A DNA stretch of 64,000 nucleotides, taken from Tritrichomonas musculus. Lineage: Eukaryota > Parabasalia > Tritrichomonadida > Tritrichomonadidae. The notes under the pieces were generated by a model, which did no database searches, had not been told where the DNA came from, and saw only the letters and a list, made by a program, of their open reading frames with translations. The DNA lies in assembly GCA_039105265.1 (NCBI GenBank), contig JAPFFF010000056.1:930001-994000 (forward strand). Direction: 5' to 3'. How positions within the stretch are numbered: the first letter of the stretch is position 1; each line of letters opens with the position of its first letter. Made by a program: the position numbers and the translations under genes. This document shows positions 1 to 9,406 of the stretch, piece by piece.

Positions 1-1973
1 ATCAAACCACCAATGCAAGGGATGAAGAAGAAGAAGAAAAGAAATAAAATTCGAGTGATTTCAGTGCATCGAACAGCCGGAATTGTCAATTCTTCAATTC
101 GATTTCGTAGGTTTGAAAGTTGATCAATTTCATTCAAATCATCATTATCATGAAAATCAGTCGAATCTTGAAATGATGACTGATTAACACCGGAATCAGA
201 CATTGTGTTTATATTCGAAAGTGAGCCTTTTATGTTGTCAGGAAGTAATTTAAATGTAGATAATCCATATTCATGAGCTTGGTCCTTAATGATCACATTA
301 CCTAATCTTAATCTTCGTTTTTTCTCATTCATTTCAAAAACAAATCGAAAATCAGCTTTAATATTAGACAAGAATGATGCATACTCTTTTAAAGCGAATC
401 GATTGTTCGGAAATTGTCTCACCAAATGTTTGTAATCAGCATCAGTTTGTTCAATCTCTTTAATTGCTCTTTTCGTTGAACTTTCAATATCACCGATGTT
501 TCCTTGAATGACAACGTCCCAAACATGAAGAATTTTATGTTTAATTGTATCATTGTGACTTGAGAGACGGTTTAATTTGGCCTTTAATTGATTGGTCAAA
601 TTCGTTTCTCTTGATCTGATGATTCCAAGTGTCTGCTCTTTAATACAACGAATTGTCGGACCATTTAACTTATTTAAAGAAACATTGAAATAAATCCAAA
701 TTAATCGATTTGTTTCTTCTAAATAAATCGCATTAAATTTGGCAAAGGCAAAGTTGATTACTGGATCAGATTTCCATCTTTCAATAGCGAATTCGAAAAT
801 TTTCAAATCAACACAAATTGGATGTGCATAAATGAATCCAACCAGACACAAGTTGAGGAAATAATTCTTAGAACGAACAATTTCTATAAATTTAGACATT
901 TCTTCTGGATAAGAATCTAAAACCGCTAACAGCCTCATACGATAGCCTCGCAAAATTAAATAGAAAACAAAAGTTAACAAAACAAAAACAACCATAAAAC
1001 CGAAAACATAAATAAGCTCACCTTTTCTCTTCAGTGCAAAACATATCAATGTAAGAATACTAAATAATGCTGACGTTACCGAGGACGATAGAATAACAAC
1101 AGATGTGCTGAGATAGACAAAACCGCCCTGATAGAAAATTGAAGCAATTGAAGAAACATAAAAAAGAAATGTAAAACTTAGTATAACTATGGTCATAATT
1201 TGATTCGTACAGCTTCCAAATCCTATAAACATGTGCAAAAAAATGGTTATAAGAAAAATTTGGTTGCTGGGAGCTGACGTAAGCGACATTAGAGAGGCTG
1301 GACGGAAAATCATTGTTTTGCTTGTAATATCAAAAACTATAACGCAATGGAGGATGGTCATTAAAATAACCAAGACAAATAATATAATAAATTCTATAAG
1401 GGAGCGATTGAAGCTACCAAATATGATATCGCTAAGATAATCAAAAGATTGATAAAATGCAATTGGATGTAGAAAATAACCAAGAGTAGCAAAATCTAGC
1501 GCTATGTATTGGATAACAAAATTGGGAAGTTTGGCGTTCTTTTTAAAATAAATTGAGGAAAAATATAAAACAATTATTAATAAAACTTTCAATATAATAA
1601 AAATGTATAAAAAACCAAAACCAACAGTTTCTTTAACTGAGGGTGGAATTATAAGGAAAAAAAAGGAAAAAATATCGACGGTTAATTGTTGGACGGTGTT
1701 AAATTCCCAATAATTCAAATATGAAACTAAAAGTGAAGGCCCTAAAAACTGTAAAACTCGAATAACTTGCACAATTTTATTAACTAAAGTAAACCGTGGT
1801 GAAACACTGTATATATAATTAAATAACTGAATGAGATCTCCACGAATTTTTTTCGTAAAACTTTGATGTAGTAAATTTCCATAACGTTCTGTTGAATTCG
1901 TATTAAATGAGTCGTGGGATAAAGATCCACCAGAAACAGGAAAGTTTGGGACCCCATAAGAACTCTCAGTCAT
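1..1973 (-). CDS. TmcB-like / receptor-cyclase-type multi-TM protein, N-terminal 657 residues (runs off window start)
   Basis: The frame is open on the minus strand from an ATG at 1973 to the window edge, about 657 codons with no stop. The product has a polar N-terminus (MTESSYGVPNFP), then roughly eight to ten hydrophobic segments between residues ~75 and ~330, then a soluble helical stretch containing NNRFALKEYASFLSNIKADF, and a new hydrophobic segment (ITRILFLFFFFIPCIGGL) at the cut edge. The soluble motif resembles the 'YA-FL-----D---A' module of the TmcB/tiny-macrocyst-like family that in trichomonads precedes PAS and adenylate/guanylate cyclase domains. The family call is from memory of that architecture. 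The cyclase part, if present, lies outside the window. It probably acts at the plasma membrane or an endomembrane as a sensor. Confidence 0.7.
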   Translation of the reverse strand, partial: MTESSYGVPNFPVSGGSLSHDSFNTNSTERYGNLLHQSFTKKIRGDLIQLFNYIYSVSPRFTLVNKIVQVIRVLQFLGPSLLVSYLNYWEFNTVQQLTVDIFSFFFLIIPPSVKETVGFGFLYIFIILKVLLIIVLYFSSIYFKKNAKLPNFVIQYIALDFATLGYFLHPIAFYQSFDYLSDIIFGSFNRSLIEFIILFVLVILMTILHCVIVFDITSKTMIFRPASLMSLTSAPSNQIFLITIFLHMFIGFGSCTNQIMTIVILSFTFLFYVSSIASIFYQGGFVYLSTSVVILSSSVTSALFSILTLICFALKRKGELIYVFGFMVVFVLLTFVFYLILRGYRMRLLAVLDSYPEEMSKFIEIVRSKNYFLNLCLVGFIYAHPICVDLKIFEFAIERWKSDPVINFAFAKFNAIYLEETNRLIWIYFNVSLNKLNGPTIRCIKEQTLGIIRSRETNLTNQLKAKLNRLSSHNDTIKHKILHVWDVVIQGNIGDIESSTKRAIKEIEQTDADYKHLVRQFPNNRFALKEYASFLSNIKADFRFVFEMNEKKRRLRLGNVIIKDQAHEYGLSTFKLLPDNIKGSLSNINTMSDSGVNQSSFQDSTDFHDNDDLNEIDQLSNLRNRIEELTIPAVRCTEITRILFLFFFFFIPCIGGL

Positions 1974-2311
1974 TTAATTTTTTAATAAAGAATTGTGAAG
2001 ATTTTAGTAAAAAACGTTTTTCGATTTGAATGACTATTATTATATTTCAAACTTTTTGATAAAAAAAAAAAATTATGATTTTAAGAAAAATATTTTGTAA
2101 ATAACTAGGAAAAAAATTAATATAATTTAAAAATAAAATACAAAAAATTATTTTGTCATCAAATGATATTTCATAAATTCTATTGAATGAATATTTACTC
2201 ATCCTAAAAGAAAACAATTGAAGTTTTAACTTGTTTCTGAAGATATATTTACATTTTAATAAAATTTTTTAAAAAAAAGTCTTATCATATTATTTTCTAA
2301 ATCTTCGCTTT
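1974..2311. other. Intergenic, AT-rich
   Basis: The interval separates two minus-strand genes. It is composed largely of A and T runs. Apart from the possible initiator near its left end I see no coding or repeat structure. Confidence 0.6.
1994..1998 (-). promoter_or_regulatory. Possible initiator (TCACA)
   Basis: On the minus strand TCACA lies 21 nt before the ATG of the TmcB-like gene. It fits the trichomonad Inr consensus TCAYW, but a five-base match in AT-rich DNA is weak. Confidence 0.25.
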
Positions 2312-3265
2312 TTATGTTGTTGTATTACCATGCTTTCCTTTAACGAAATCATCAAATAATATATGCTTTTTATAAAGATCGAAAGTACTTTGATAATTAT
2401 CTACGAAATCAATAAAGTCGAGATATAATGATTCATCAATATTATCAGTTATAAATGATAGATCATTTTTCAGTTCATCTACTATGATTTCAAAAGTGGG
2501 CCTTTTTGAAGGTGATTTGTCCCAGCATCTTTCAATGAGATCTCTATAATGTTGGGGAATATCATCAACAAATTTCGGTCTTCCACCATCGATGACTGTT
2601 TTTATCAGTTGATAAATAGTAAAATCTGGAAAAGGTTTCATTCCAGTGACGATTTCATAAACAATGATTGAAAAAGCATAAACATCGCCTTCTTTTGAAT
2701 ATTGTTCGCCAGCCAAAATTTCGGGTGCCATATACAAAGTAGTTCCAGCTGCTTTTGACAACGACTGATAATTTAAACTCGATGATTCTTCAGAAACTTT
2801 CATCATTTTGGATAAACCGAAATCAGCAATTTTTGGACACAACAATTCGTTCATTAAAATGTTTTGAGATTTCAAATCTCGATGAATGATTCCTTGTTGA
2901 TGCAAATACTTCATTCCAGCTGCTATTCCGTATATATTGATCAGTTTCATTGTATCATTCCATCCTTCTGGAGCTATGCCTTTATTTTCTTTTTCAATGA
3001 TGTCAGCTAAAGTATCGTTCACACAGAATTCCATGATGATTGTTGGATAAAATTTACCTTCAAAATTGGTTGGACTGTATCCGATGAACTTTAGAATGGT
3101 TGGAAAATTGAAAGAACTCATCAAATTTACTTCACGGAACATAGACAAAGCTTCGTTTGAATATTTAGTTTCCTCGTTAATTTTCAATTTGGACACTTTA
3201 ACAGCATATTTTTCATGATTATCTTTACAAACAGCTAAATAAACGTCACCAAATTTTTGAATCAT
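2312..3265 (-). CDS. TKL-like protein kinase lacking the glycine-rich loop
   Basis: A 317-residue serine/threonine kinase domain. AVK lysine is at residue 23, HRDLKSQN at 128-135, DFG at 148-150 and APE at 180-182, followed by DVYAFSIIVYEIVTG. These are the residues of an active kinase of the tyrosine-kinase-like group. The readable ORF starts at FGDVYLAV, directly after where GxGxxG should be. Upstream, another frame reads MKDKKNDDKIDMNSNDSKI and then hits a stop a few codons later, which looks like the true N-terminus joined by a frameshift just before FGDVY. The gene is therefore either 5'-damaged or mis-sequenced at one point; the rest of the domain looks under constraint. Substrate unknown. 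Confidence 0.85.
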   Translation of the reverse strand: MIQKFGDVYLAVCKDNHEKYAVKVSKLKINEETKYSNEALSMFREVNLMSSFNFPTILKFIGYSPTNFEGKFYPTIIMEFCVNDTLADIIEKENKGIAPEGWNDTMKLINIYGIAAGMKYLHQQGIIHRDLKSQNILMNELLCPKIADFGLSKMMKVSEESSSLNYQSLSKAAGTTLYMAPEILAGEQYSKEGDVYAFSIIVYEIVTGMKPFPDFTIYQLIKTVIDGGRPKFVDDIPQHYRDLIERCWDKSPSKRPTFEIIVDELKNDLSFITDNIDESLYLDFIDFVDNYQSTFDLYKKHILFDDFVKGKHGNTTT

Positions 3266-3794
3266 TTGAATTCATGTCGATTTTGTCATCATTTTTCTTA
3301 TCTTTCATTTCAACGAGGCGTTCTTGTTTTGTATGAGTTTGTCTTTGATGTTCATGAGTGGGTAATAGAACTGTACATAGTTTTGGAAAAATGATAAGAA
3401 TTCAAATGAATATTCCAAAGAAAGTCGGTTACAGCCATTAAAATTTTGTATCTAAAATTTTTAAAAAATTTTCATTCATTTTTTAAAACGTTATAATTCT
3501 TTAAAATTTTACAAATAAAGATAAGTATATCTTAATATTAAATTCATATTAAATTTAAAATTTAAATTATTTGTACTTTAAAAAATAATTTTTTTATTTT
3601 ATAACTATTAAATTTAATAAAATTAGGAGAGAATCCAATTTTTTTGCAAAACAAAAAAAATTGAAAAATTGAAAAATTTAAATAAGTAAAAAAACATCAA
3701 AATGATGGTTATTTCAAATTAGAAATAAATAGCAAATTCAATTAAAATAAAAGAACTGAATATATTAGAACTTTAATTTAATAATAATAATTAT
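3266..3794. other. Intergenic with possible 5' remnant of the kinase gene
   Basis: Positions ~3266-3330 on the minus strand carry the displaced, charged N-terminal reading frame of the neighbouring kinase. The rest (3400-3794) is A/T-rich with no recognisable gene. Confidence 0.45.
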
Positions 3795-5660
3795 TTATGG
3801 ATTATGAATATGAGCTGAGAAAGGGACACCAATTAGATCTAAATCAAAATTAGGGGAAATTGTTATATGTTCGAGTCCAGATTGATCAAAAGCATCTTTG
3901 CCAATTTCAGTGACTGAAGAAGGTATTGTTAACTTTTTCAATGCTTTACATGATTTGAAAGCCATTGTATCGATGGACACGAGTGAAGGAGGAAGAGTCA
4001 AATCAGATAACAAAATGCATTCTTCAAAAGCAGATTCCTTAATGACTGTAACAGAAGATGGAATATTTATATCAGTCAATTTTGTGCAGTATTTGAAGAT
4101 GCAGTAAGATAAAGTCTTTATTTTATCAGATAAGAATGTCACTTTTTCCAAACAATAGCATTGATTAAAAGCGCCCATTCCAATTGACTCAACTGAAGAA
4201 GGAATTGTTATATACTTCAATAAGAAGCACTTTTGAAACGCCCAGGAATTGATGCTTATCAAAGAAGGCGATATTTTCACATAAGTCAACCTTTTACAGC
4301 CACTAAAAGTGCTCGTTTTTATATTCGTTATAGAAGGAATGGAAGCAATCGTCAAAAATTCCCACTTTTCAAAAGCAGAGACATCAAGTTCAGTAATTGA
4401 TGGAGGAAGTAACATTCTTGTCAATTGGTATTTTTTCAAACTTTTTATATTAAAATATTCTCCTCCTGGCAGATTGTAAAGAAGGTCAAAAACGTCATTA
4501 TTATTACTAAACAATGCAGCAACGAATGGCAAAAAGCGATCATATTTTTTCTCTTCGTTATCATCTACGTTGAAATTGAAACCTTGACTTTCAACAAGAA
4601 GTTTAATAATGTTGTAATGATAGTGTTTACACAACGAAATGAAAAAGTTGCTATTTGTGCTGATTTCTTTAGGAAATAATGCATAATTATGGTATCTTGG
4701 AGCAAATCTTAAATTGATTGATCTTGATGTTGATTCATCCATGTAATTGTTAATAAAATAATAGAAAAGATTTTGCTGATGACTTTTAATTGAATAATCA
4801 ATCAACGCTTTAATTGAGTCTACTTCGTTTATGTAAAATTTTCGAACTTTGTCAATTTCTTCAATTTGATGAATAAATTTTATATTCCGTGAAAAAATAG
4901 CATATTGTAGAAGTGTTCCTTTTAACTCGGCATTATGTTTGGCTAAATAATTAAAAATTTTGATCGATCCATGAAATGCGGCATATTCAATCAAAGTTAG
5001 TTCCGAATTAATCAAAAATGAATTGGTTTCAAATATCGAGGGTTTGATTTTGTGATTTACATTGAGTTTTGAATGAATGAAATGACTGGAAAATTCACGA
5101 ATTGAGTCTTTTCGAATAAGTTCGCAATAATATGCTTCATTTTCGCCAATTAATCTCTTTTCTTCAAAGTTTGTAAAAACATCTGGATCATATTGAAGAA
5201 ATTTTTGATTCATTTCCATTTTTTCACTTTCTAAAAGAAATTGTTTGATTTCTGGGTAAAAATATAAATAAATATTAGACTGGAATTTATATGTTAGTTG
5301 TCTGGTAATAAATTCATCAATTTTGAGTATTCCTTTTTTGAAAGCAAAAAGAAGAATTCGTCGGTTTCTCTTGAAAATGTTGAAAATTTCGTTATTTGTG
5401 TAATACTGTTTAATTTTAGACTCAAAATAAATAAGAATGTTCTCTATTTTTTGTATAAACGTATCGTTTCGATAATGATATTTCGATATACTCATTATCA
5501 ATGAAAGAAATTCTTTGAATTCAATCTTATTATCTTCAAATTGCTGAATTTCTGAAATCAAATTGGACATTTGAGTATTATCATATTTATTATTATCTAA
5601 AAATTCCAGAATTAAATTCTGAAGTTGCATCTTTTTACGAATATAATCGTCGATTTCCAT
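3795..5660 (-). CDS. DUF3447/ankyrin plus BspA-type LRR protein
   Basis: 621 residues. Residues 1-200 form the helical N-terminal region shared with two other loci in this window (43443-44669 and 52359-53342), including the FKRNRRILLF motif and YFYPEIKQFL. Residues ~200-380 are degenerate ankyrin-like repeats (EYAAFHGSIKIFNYLAKHNAEL). Residues ~400-600 are BspA/Treponema-type leucine-rich repeats, seen as recurring I-IPSSV-xIG-xAF-xC-xL units of about 23 residues. BspA-like proteins are a large trichomonad family, some of them surface-exposed. This one has no signal peptide or TM segment, so a cytosolic scaffold is as likely. The ATG at 5660 begins MEIDDYIRKK and matches the start of the paralogues. 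Confidence 0.85.
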   Translation of the reverse strand: MEIDDYIRKKMQLQNLILEFLDNNKYDNTQMSNLISEIQQFEDNKIEFKEFLSLIMSISKYHYRNDTFIQKIENILIYFESKIKQYYTNNEIFNIFKRNRRILLFAFKKGILKIDEFITRQLTYKFQSNIYLYFYPEIKQFLLESEKMEMNQKFLQYDPDVFTNFEEKRLIGENEAYYCELIRKDSIREFSSHFIHSKLNVNHKIKPSIFETNSFLINSELTLIEYAAFHGSIKIFNYLAKHNAELKGTLLQYAIFSRNIKFIHQIEEIDKVRKFYINEVDSIKALIDYSIKSHQQNLFYYFINNYMDESTSRSINLRFAPRYHNYALFPKEISTNSNFFISLCKHYHYNIIKLLVESQGFNFNVDDNEEKKYDRFLPFVAALFSNNNDVFDLLYNLPGGEYFNIKSLKKYQLTRMLLPPSITELDVSAFEKWEFLTIASIPSITNIKTSTFSGCKRLTYVKISPSLISINSWAFQKCFLLKYITIPSSVESIGMGAFNQCYCLEKVTFLSDKIKTLSYCIFKYCTKLTDINIPSSVTVIKESAFEECILLSDLTLPPSLVSIDTMAFKSCKALKKLTIPSSVTEIGKDAFDQSGLEHITISPNFDLDLIGVPFSAHIHNP

Positions 5661-6069
5661 GATAAAATTAAATATTTTGACAAAACAAAATTTTTAAGTT
5701 TTATTATAAAGTCTTTAAAGTCTATAATTAATAATAATTTTTATTTTTTATATATATTATATGAATGTATATATTAACTTGTTTTTGGTTTATATGATTG
5801 CTGTATTTATATATAGTCATTTTTAAAAATTGAATGTTGAATTTTTATCGTTCTTTTGATAAATATTTTTTATTCAAGTTGTACATGCTTATGTGAGTAC
5901 AGGCTCCTCAACTAATATTGTATAAATATAAATTCTACAAGAGAGCGATTGAAGTTTCCAAATATGATATCATATTTGATCGCAAATTGATACATATTGA
6001 ATTTTCCTATTTAAATTTTTTTATCCAGAATATATTGAATGGATTAACAAAATTTGTGTCTCTATTTGT
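5661..6069. other. Intergenic containing a relic of the TmcB-like family
   Basis: The first ~220 bp are AT-rich and featureless; the relic is listed separately. It is the divergent promoter region between the DUF3447-BspA gene (-) and the SDR gene (+). Confidence 0.5.
5915..6005 (-). pseudogene. Fragment of a TmcB-like membrane-protein gene
   Basis: The minus-strand translation contains DIIFGNFNRSLVEFIFI. The intact gene at the window start encodes DIIFGSFNRSLIEFIIL at about 1380-1435. DNA similarity is also direct: 5931-5975 and 1391-1435 share the string gagcgattgaag and most flanking bases. Just upstream the relic still reads MYQFAIKYDIIFG against FYQSFDYLSDIIFG. The fragment is about 90-100 bp long with no continuation visible on either side, so it is a duplicated and decayed piece. 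Confidence 0.6.
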
Positions 6070-6074
6070 TCATT
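6070..6074 (+). promoter_or_regulatory. Likely initiator (TCATT) of the SDR gene
   Basis: TCATT, matching the trichomonad Inr TCAYW, lies 11 nt before the ATG at 6081 (TTCATTTAATAG then ATG). Such short 5' UTRs are usual in trichomonads. Confidence 0.4.
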
Positions 6075-6080
6075 TAATAG

Positions 6081-7037
6081 ATGTCTTTTTTTAAATCAAT
6101 TTGTTATTACTCAGGATTAATATGCCTTTTTCATGGCATATTTGTTCTTTATAGATTTATTATTAGTTATATTACACCATTAACCAACCTCAAAAAAAAA
6201 TATAATTCAGAATGGTCTTTGGTTACAGGAGCTAGTAACGGTCTTGGATTAAAAATTTCAATATACCTTGCAAAACAAGGATATAATATTATAGGTACAG
6301 GACGAAATGTTAAAGCTCTTGAAAATGCTAAAAATCAAATCGAGGAAGCATATCCAAATGTTAAATTTGTTCCTCTTCAAGCCGATTTTTCAAATTATGA
6401 AACAGGTGTTAAAATAGTTTCAGAAAAATTACGAAATATTGATCTCGATATTAAGATATTAATCGTTAATGCAGGATATGGAATGACAGGCCCTTTAATC
6501 AAAGCTGAAAATCATAAACTTTATGAATTTGTTAATACAATGTGTACAACTTATGCACAATTAACACGTGAGTTTATTAATAAAAACAAATCAACTATTT
6601 ATAATACAGAGAATAATTCAAAAGGCAATAGATGCCTTCTTTACTTTACTTCTTCACTTGCAGCTGAAGTAAACACGCCATTAGCAGCAATGTATTGTTC
6701 AGTTAAATCTTATGATTCTGCTCTTGCAAAACATTTATCAATTGAAAAGAAAGGGACAAACTTAGATATAACTGCAATGCAACCTGGTTTCTTCTCAAGT
6801 AAAAAATCTTTCTCTCATTTTTCTGGAATTCTTGGAAAAATTTTTAATATTGATAATATTTACCCACCTAATGAAGATGTATGTGCATGTGTAATGAAAA
6901 CACTTGGAAAGAGCACAATTGTCGATTGTTGTGCAAGTTCTCTAGCTGCAAGAACTCTTGTGTGGGTGATTGGAGAATATCCAGCGTATCTAGCAAGTAA
7001 ACTAATTGTAAAAATGAATAAAAATAAAGATGGGTAA
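6081..7037 (+). CDS. Short-chain dehydrogenase/reductase, membrane-anchored, HSD17B12/3-ketoacyl-CoA reductase-like
   Basis: 318 residues, the usual length for this SDR branch. A hydrophobic anchor spans residues ~7-30. The NAD(P)-binding motif TGASNGLG is at 49-56, NAG at 130-132, catalytic Ser at 191-192, and Tyr205-x3-Lys209 (YCSVK). The anchor plus these motifs resembles ER-bound very-long-chain 3-oxoacyl-CoA reductases and 17-beta-hydroxysteroid dehydrogenases. The likely role is NADPH-dependent reduction of a 3-keto group during fatty-acyl elongation in the ER, but the substrate cannot be read from sequence. The C-terminal KMNKNKDG is lysine-rich but is not a canonical KKxx signal. A TCATT initiator sits 11 nt upstream of the ATG. 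All catalytic residues are present, so it looks functional. Confidence 0.85.
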   Translation: MSFFKSICYYSGLICLFHGIFVLYRFIISYITPLTNLKKKYNSEWSLVTGASNGLGLKISIYLAKQGYNIIGTGRNVKALENAKNQIEEAYPNVKFVPLQADFSNYETGVKIVSEKLRNIDLDIKILIVNAGYGMTGPLIKAENHKLYEFVNTMCTTYAQLTREFINKNKSTIYNTENNSKGNRCLLYFTSSLAAEVNTPLAAMYCSVKSYDSALAKHLSIEKKGTNLDITAMQPGFFSSKKSFSHFSGILGKIFNIDNIYPPNEDVCACVMKTLGKSTIVDCCASSLAARTLVWVIGEYPAYLASKLIVKMNKNKDG

Positions 7038-7116
7038 TATATTTTAATTGGGATAAAAAAGTATTTTGTTTTTAAATATTTTATAACTTTTTGAATGCTT
7101 TATTTAAAAATTAAAA

Positions 7117-9293
7117 TTGGATAATTATGAGCTTAATATTCCAGATGTCGCATTTAAAAAAGACTTTACAATCATTTATAAAGGAAGAGAAAACAAAGAA
7201 GGTCATATAATAGAATCAATTGAAGAAATTGTCACTAGTCAAGAAGAATTTCTCAGAAAACTTCGATATTTCAAACAAAAAACGAATGAAATAACGAAAA
7301 CGAATGAAATATTTATTCATGATATTTATAGTCCAGAATTATTTAAAGAATTTATCAACTCCTTAAAAACGGGTAAAATTCAAGTTAATGATAAAAACTA
7401 CAAAATCTTTTTTGAACTAAGTTGTAAATATGATTATCACGAGCTTAAAGAAGTGATTAACAAATTTTGTGAAGAACGACCAGACATCCAACAAATTCTT
7501 AAGAAATCATCACGAACTGAACTTGATTCGATGAGAGAAGAAAAGCTTTCACAAAACTTAGACATTTGTCTTCAAAATGAAAACTTTTCAAAATTGCCAA
7601 TCAATACGTTAAATAGAATATTGAATTCACCAAAGAGAGTTCTCAAAGATCATCATTTACTTTTTGAATTTGTCAAAAAATTGATTTCAAATCAAACAAA
7701 AGAAAATGAAAATTTTGAAGAAGAAAATCAAATTTTAATCAGTTGTTTAGATTTGTCAGAAATGTCGGATGAAGATCTTGAAGAATATTTTCATAATGAG
7801 GAACTTTCGAGCATTTTCAATTGTCGCCACAGCAAAGAAAGAATGAAGATTCTTTTTGAAGAAAAAGAAAGAAACGAACAATATCAAAAAGAACTTGAGA
7901 AAAGAATTCAAACACTTGAAGAACAATTTTGTGGGAATAAGAAACAAGAGGAAGAAAACACAAAAAATATTAAAAGCAAATTAATTGAACAAGAAGAAAA
8001 GATTGTCAAATATCAACGAGAAAATGAAAAACTTTCTATTTCTGTTGAATTTCAAAATTCACGAATTGAAAAACTAGAATCCTCTCTTCTTGAACTCAAT
8101 GAAATCAAAAACAATTTTCTTAAACAAGAAGAAATTATTCAAAAATATCAGATTGAAAATGAAAGCCATAAAGAATTAATTGAAAAGCAGAACTTGAAAA
8201 TCAAAGATTTGGAAGCAACTCTTCAAAAACTTAAATATTCAATTTTACCTGATGTATCAATCACGACCAATGTTGAACCAACTCAAATGATCAAAGGAAA
8301 GAAAAAACTGGGAGCAAATATATTATTAATAAGAATAGTTCATCAGTCCTTGGAGAAAATGCATATAAACAAGGAAAAGAAATCACAAATTCAGAAGAAG
8401 AATTTGCATTTTGTTTACCATCAGGAACTTACTTTGTGCATGCGCTAATTTTTGATAGTTTTGGTAACTCAAAGGAATTGATAAGCTCATCTCTCAGGTG
8501 CAAAACTTATCAAATTGCATTTCATTATACTGGAAAAGTTCAATCAGTCACTCTCGGTCGTGGGAAGTACAAACTAGAAGTCTGGGGTGCTGAAGGAGGA
8601 GAAAATATAGTGAATAATGGAAGTTATTCAGGAACGGCAGGAAAAGGCGGTTATTCATGCGGAACATTGAATTTAAGAAAAGAGACGACACTCTATGTAT
8701 ATGTTGGTGGAAGCAGTAATTCCATTTCAGGCGGATGGAATGGCGGCGGATCTGCATCAATTAAAGGAGGAGCAGGAGGCGGTGGAGCAACTGACATTTC
8801 ACTGTATGGAGAAGAAGGAAGCACTGAATGGAATAATCGAGATCACTTGTACAGCAGGATTCTTGTTGCTGGTGCTGGAGGTGGCTCGTCTCATACCATA
8901 TACCCTCATTGGAACGGTGGCTGTGGAGGTGGAGAAAACGGTGAAAATAATTGTGATAATTCATGCAAAGGAGGGAAGCAAACAAATGGTCATGCCTTTG
9001 GAATCGGGAAACCGACAACAAGAAATCACAATTCTTGTGGAGGTGGAGGTTGGTATGGTGGTTATGAATATAATGATGGTGGATGGGGCTGTGGAGGAGG
9101 AGGTGGGTCAGGATATGTATATAACTCATCAACTGCCTCATACTATCCAAGTGGCTGCAAATTGAGTAGTTTATTCTATCTTGAAAATTCATCAACAATA
9201 CCTGGAAACTCAGAATTTCCAAATCCAGCAGGTAATGGAAATGAACAAGGTCACAAAGGTGACGGATATGCAAAAATCACTTGTATTGAATAA
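7117..9293 (+). pseudogene. BTB-like / coiled-coil / glycine-rich-domain protein, one frameshift and no ATG
   Basis: Two overlapping frames form one ancestral gene. Frame 1 (7117-8448) has a BTB-like N-terminus (DFTIIYKGR...), a BACK-like helical region to residue ~245 and a long coiled coil rich in E, K and Q to ~380. Frame 2 (in phase with 8436-9293) carries a Gly-rich domain (VQSVTLGRGKYKLEVWGAEG, GGWNGGGSASIKGGAGGGGATD, many GGGG) of the PF12810 type. Frame 2 is open upstream of 8436 and reads SKYIINKNSSSVLGENAYK, so it continues frame 1 after a one-base change near the A run at ~8304-8310. The usable start is TTG at 7117; an in-frame TAA lies at 7105-7107 and no ATG precedes the BTB-like part. 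Either a young pseudogene or a one-base assembly error plus a start-codon change. The family occurs widely in trichomonads; function unknown, probably protein-protein interaction. Confidence 0.75.
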
Positions 9294-9396
9294 ACAAATG
9301 AATATCATGTCAAATATGAATTAAAATATTATTTTCTCATATTTATATGATTTTTATAGATTATTTATTTTTTTTATACGTATATAAATAAAAATT

Positions 9397-9401
9397 TCAT
9401 A
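9397..9401 (+). promoter_or_regulatory. Likely initiator (TCATA) of the kinase-Sel1 gene
   Basis: TCATA fits TCAYW and lies 10 nt before the ATG at 9407, which favours that ATG over the internal Met40. Confidence 0.35.
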
Positions 9402-9406
9402 TTAAA

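Noticed and set aside
1231-1440. Plus-strand ORF of 69 codons
   Set aside because: It lies antisense inside the TmcB-like gene, whose minus-strand frame is open and has membrane-protein features. The plus frame has none.
3898-4107. Plus ORFs antisense to the BspA repeats (also 56108-57484)
   Set aside because: Antisense frames of regular LRR codons stay open by periodicity. The sense frame carries the LRR signature.
8695-9273. Long ORFs overlapping the Gly-rich domain in other frames, both strands
   Set aside because: Glycine codons (GGN) create stop-free shadow frames. Only the frame giving the Gly-rich domain has family features.
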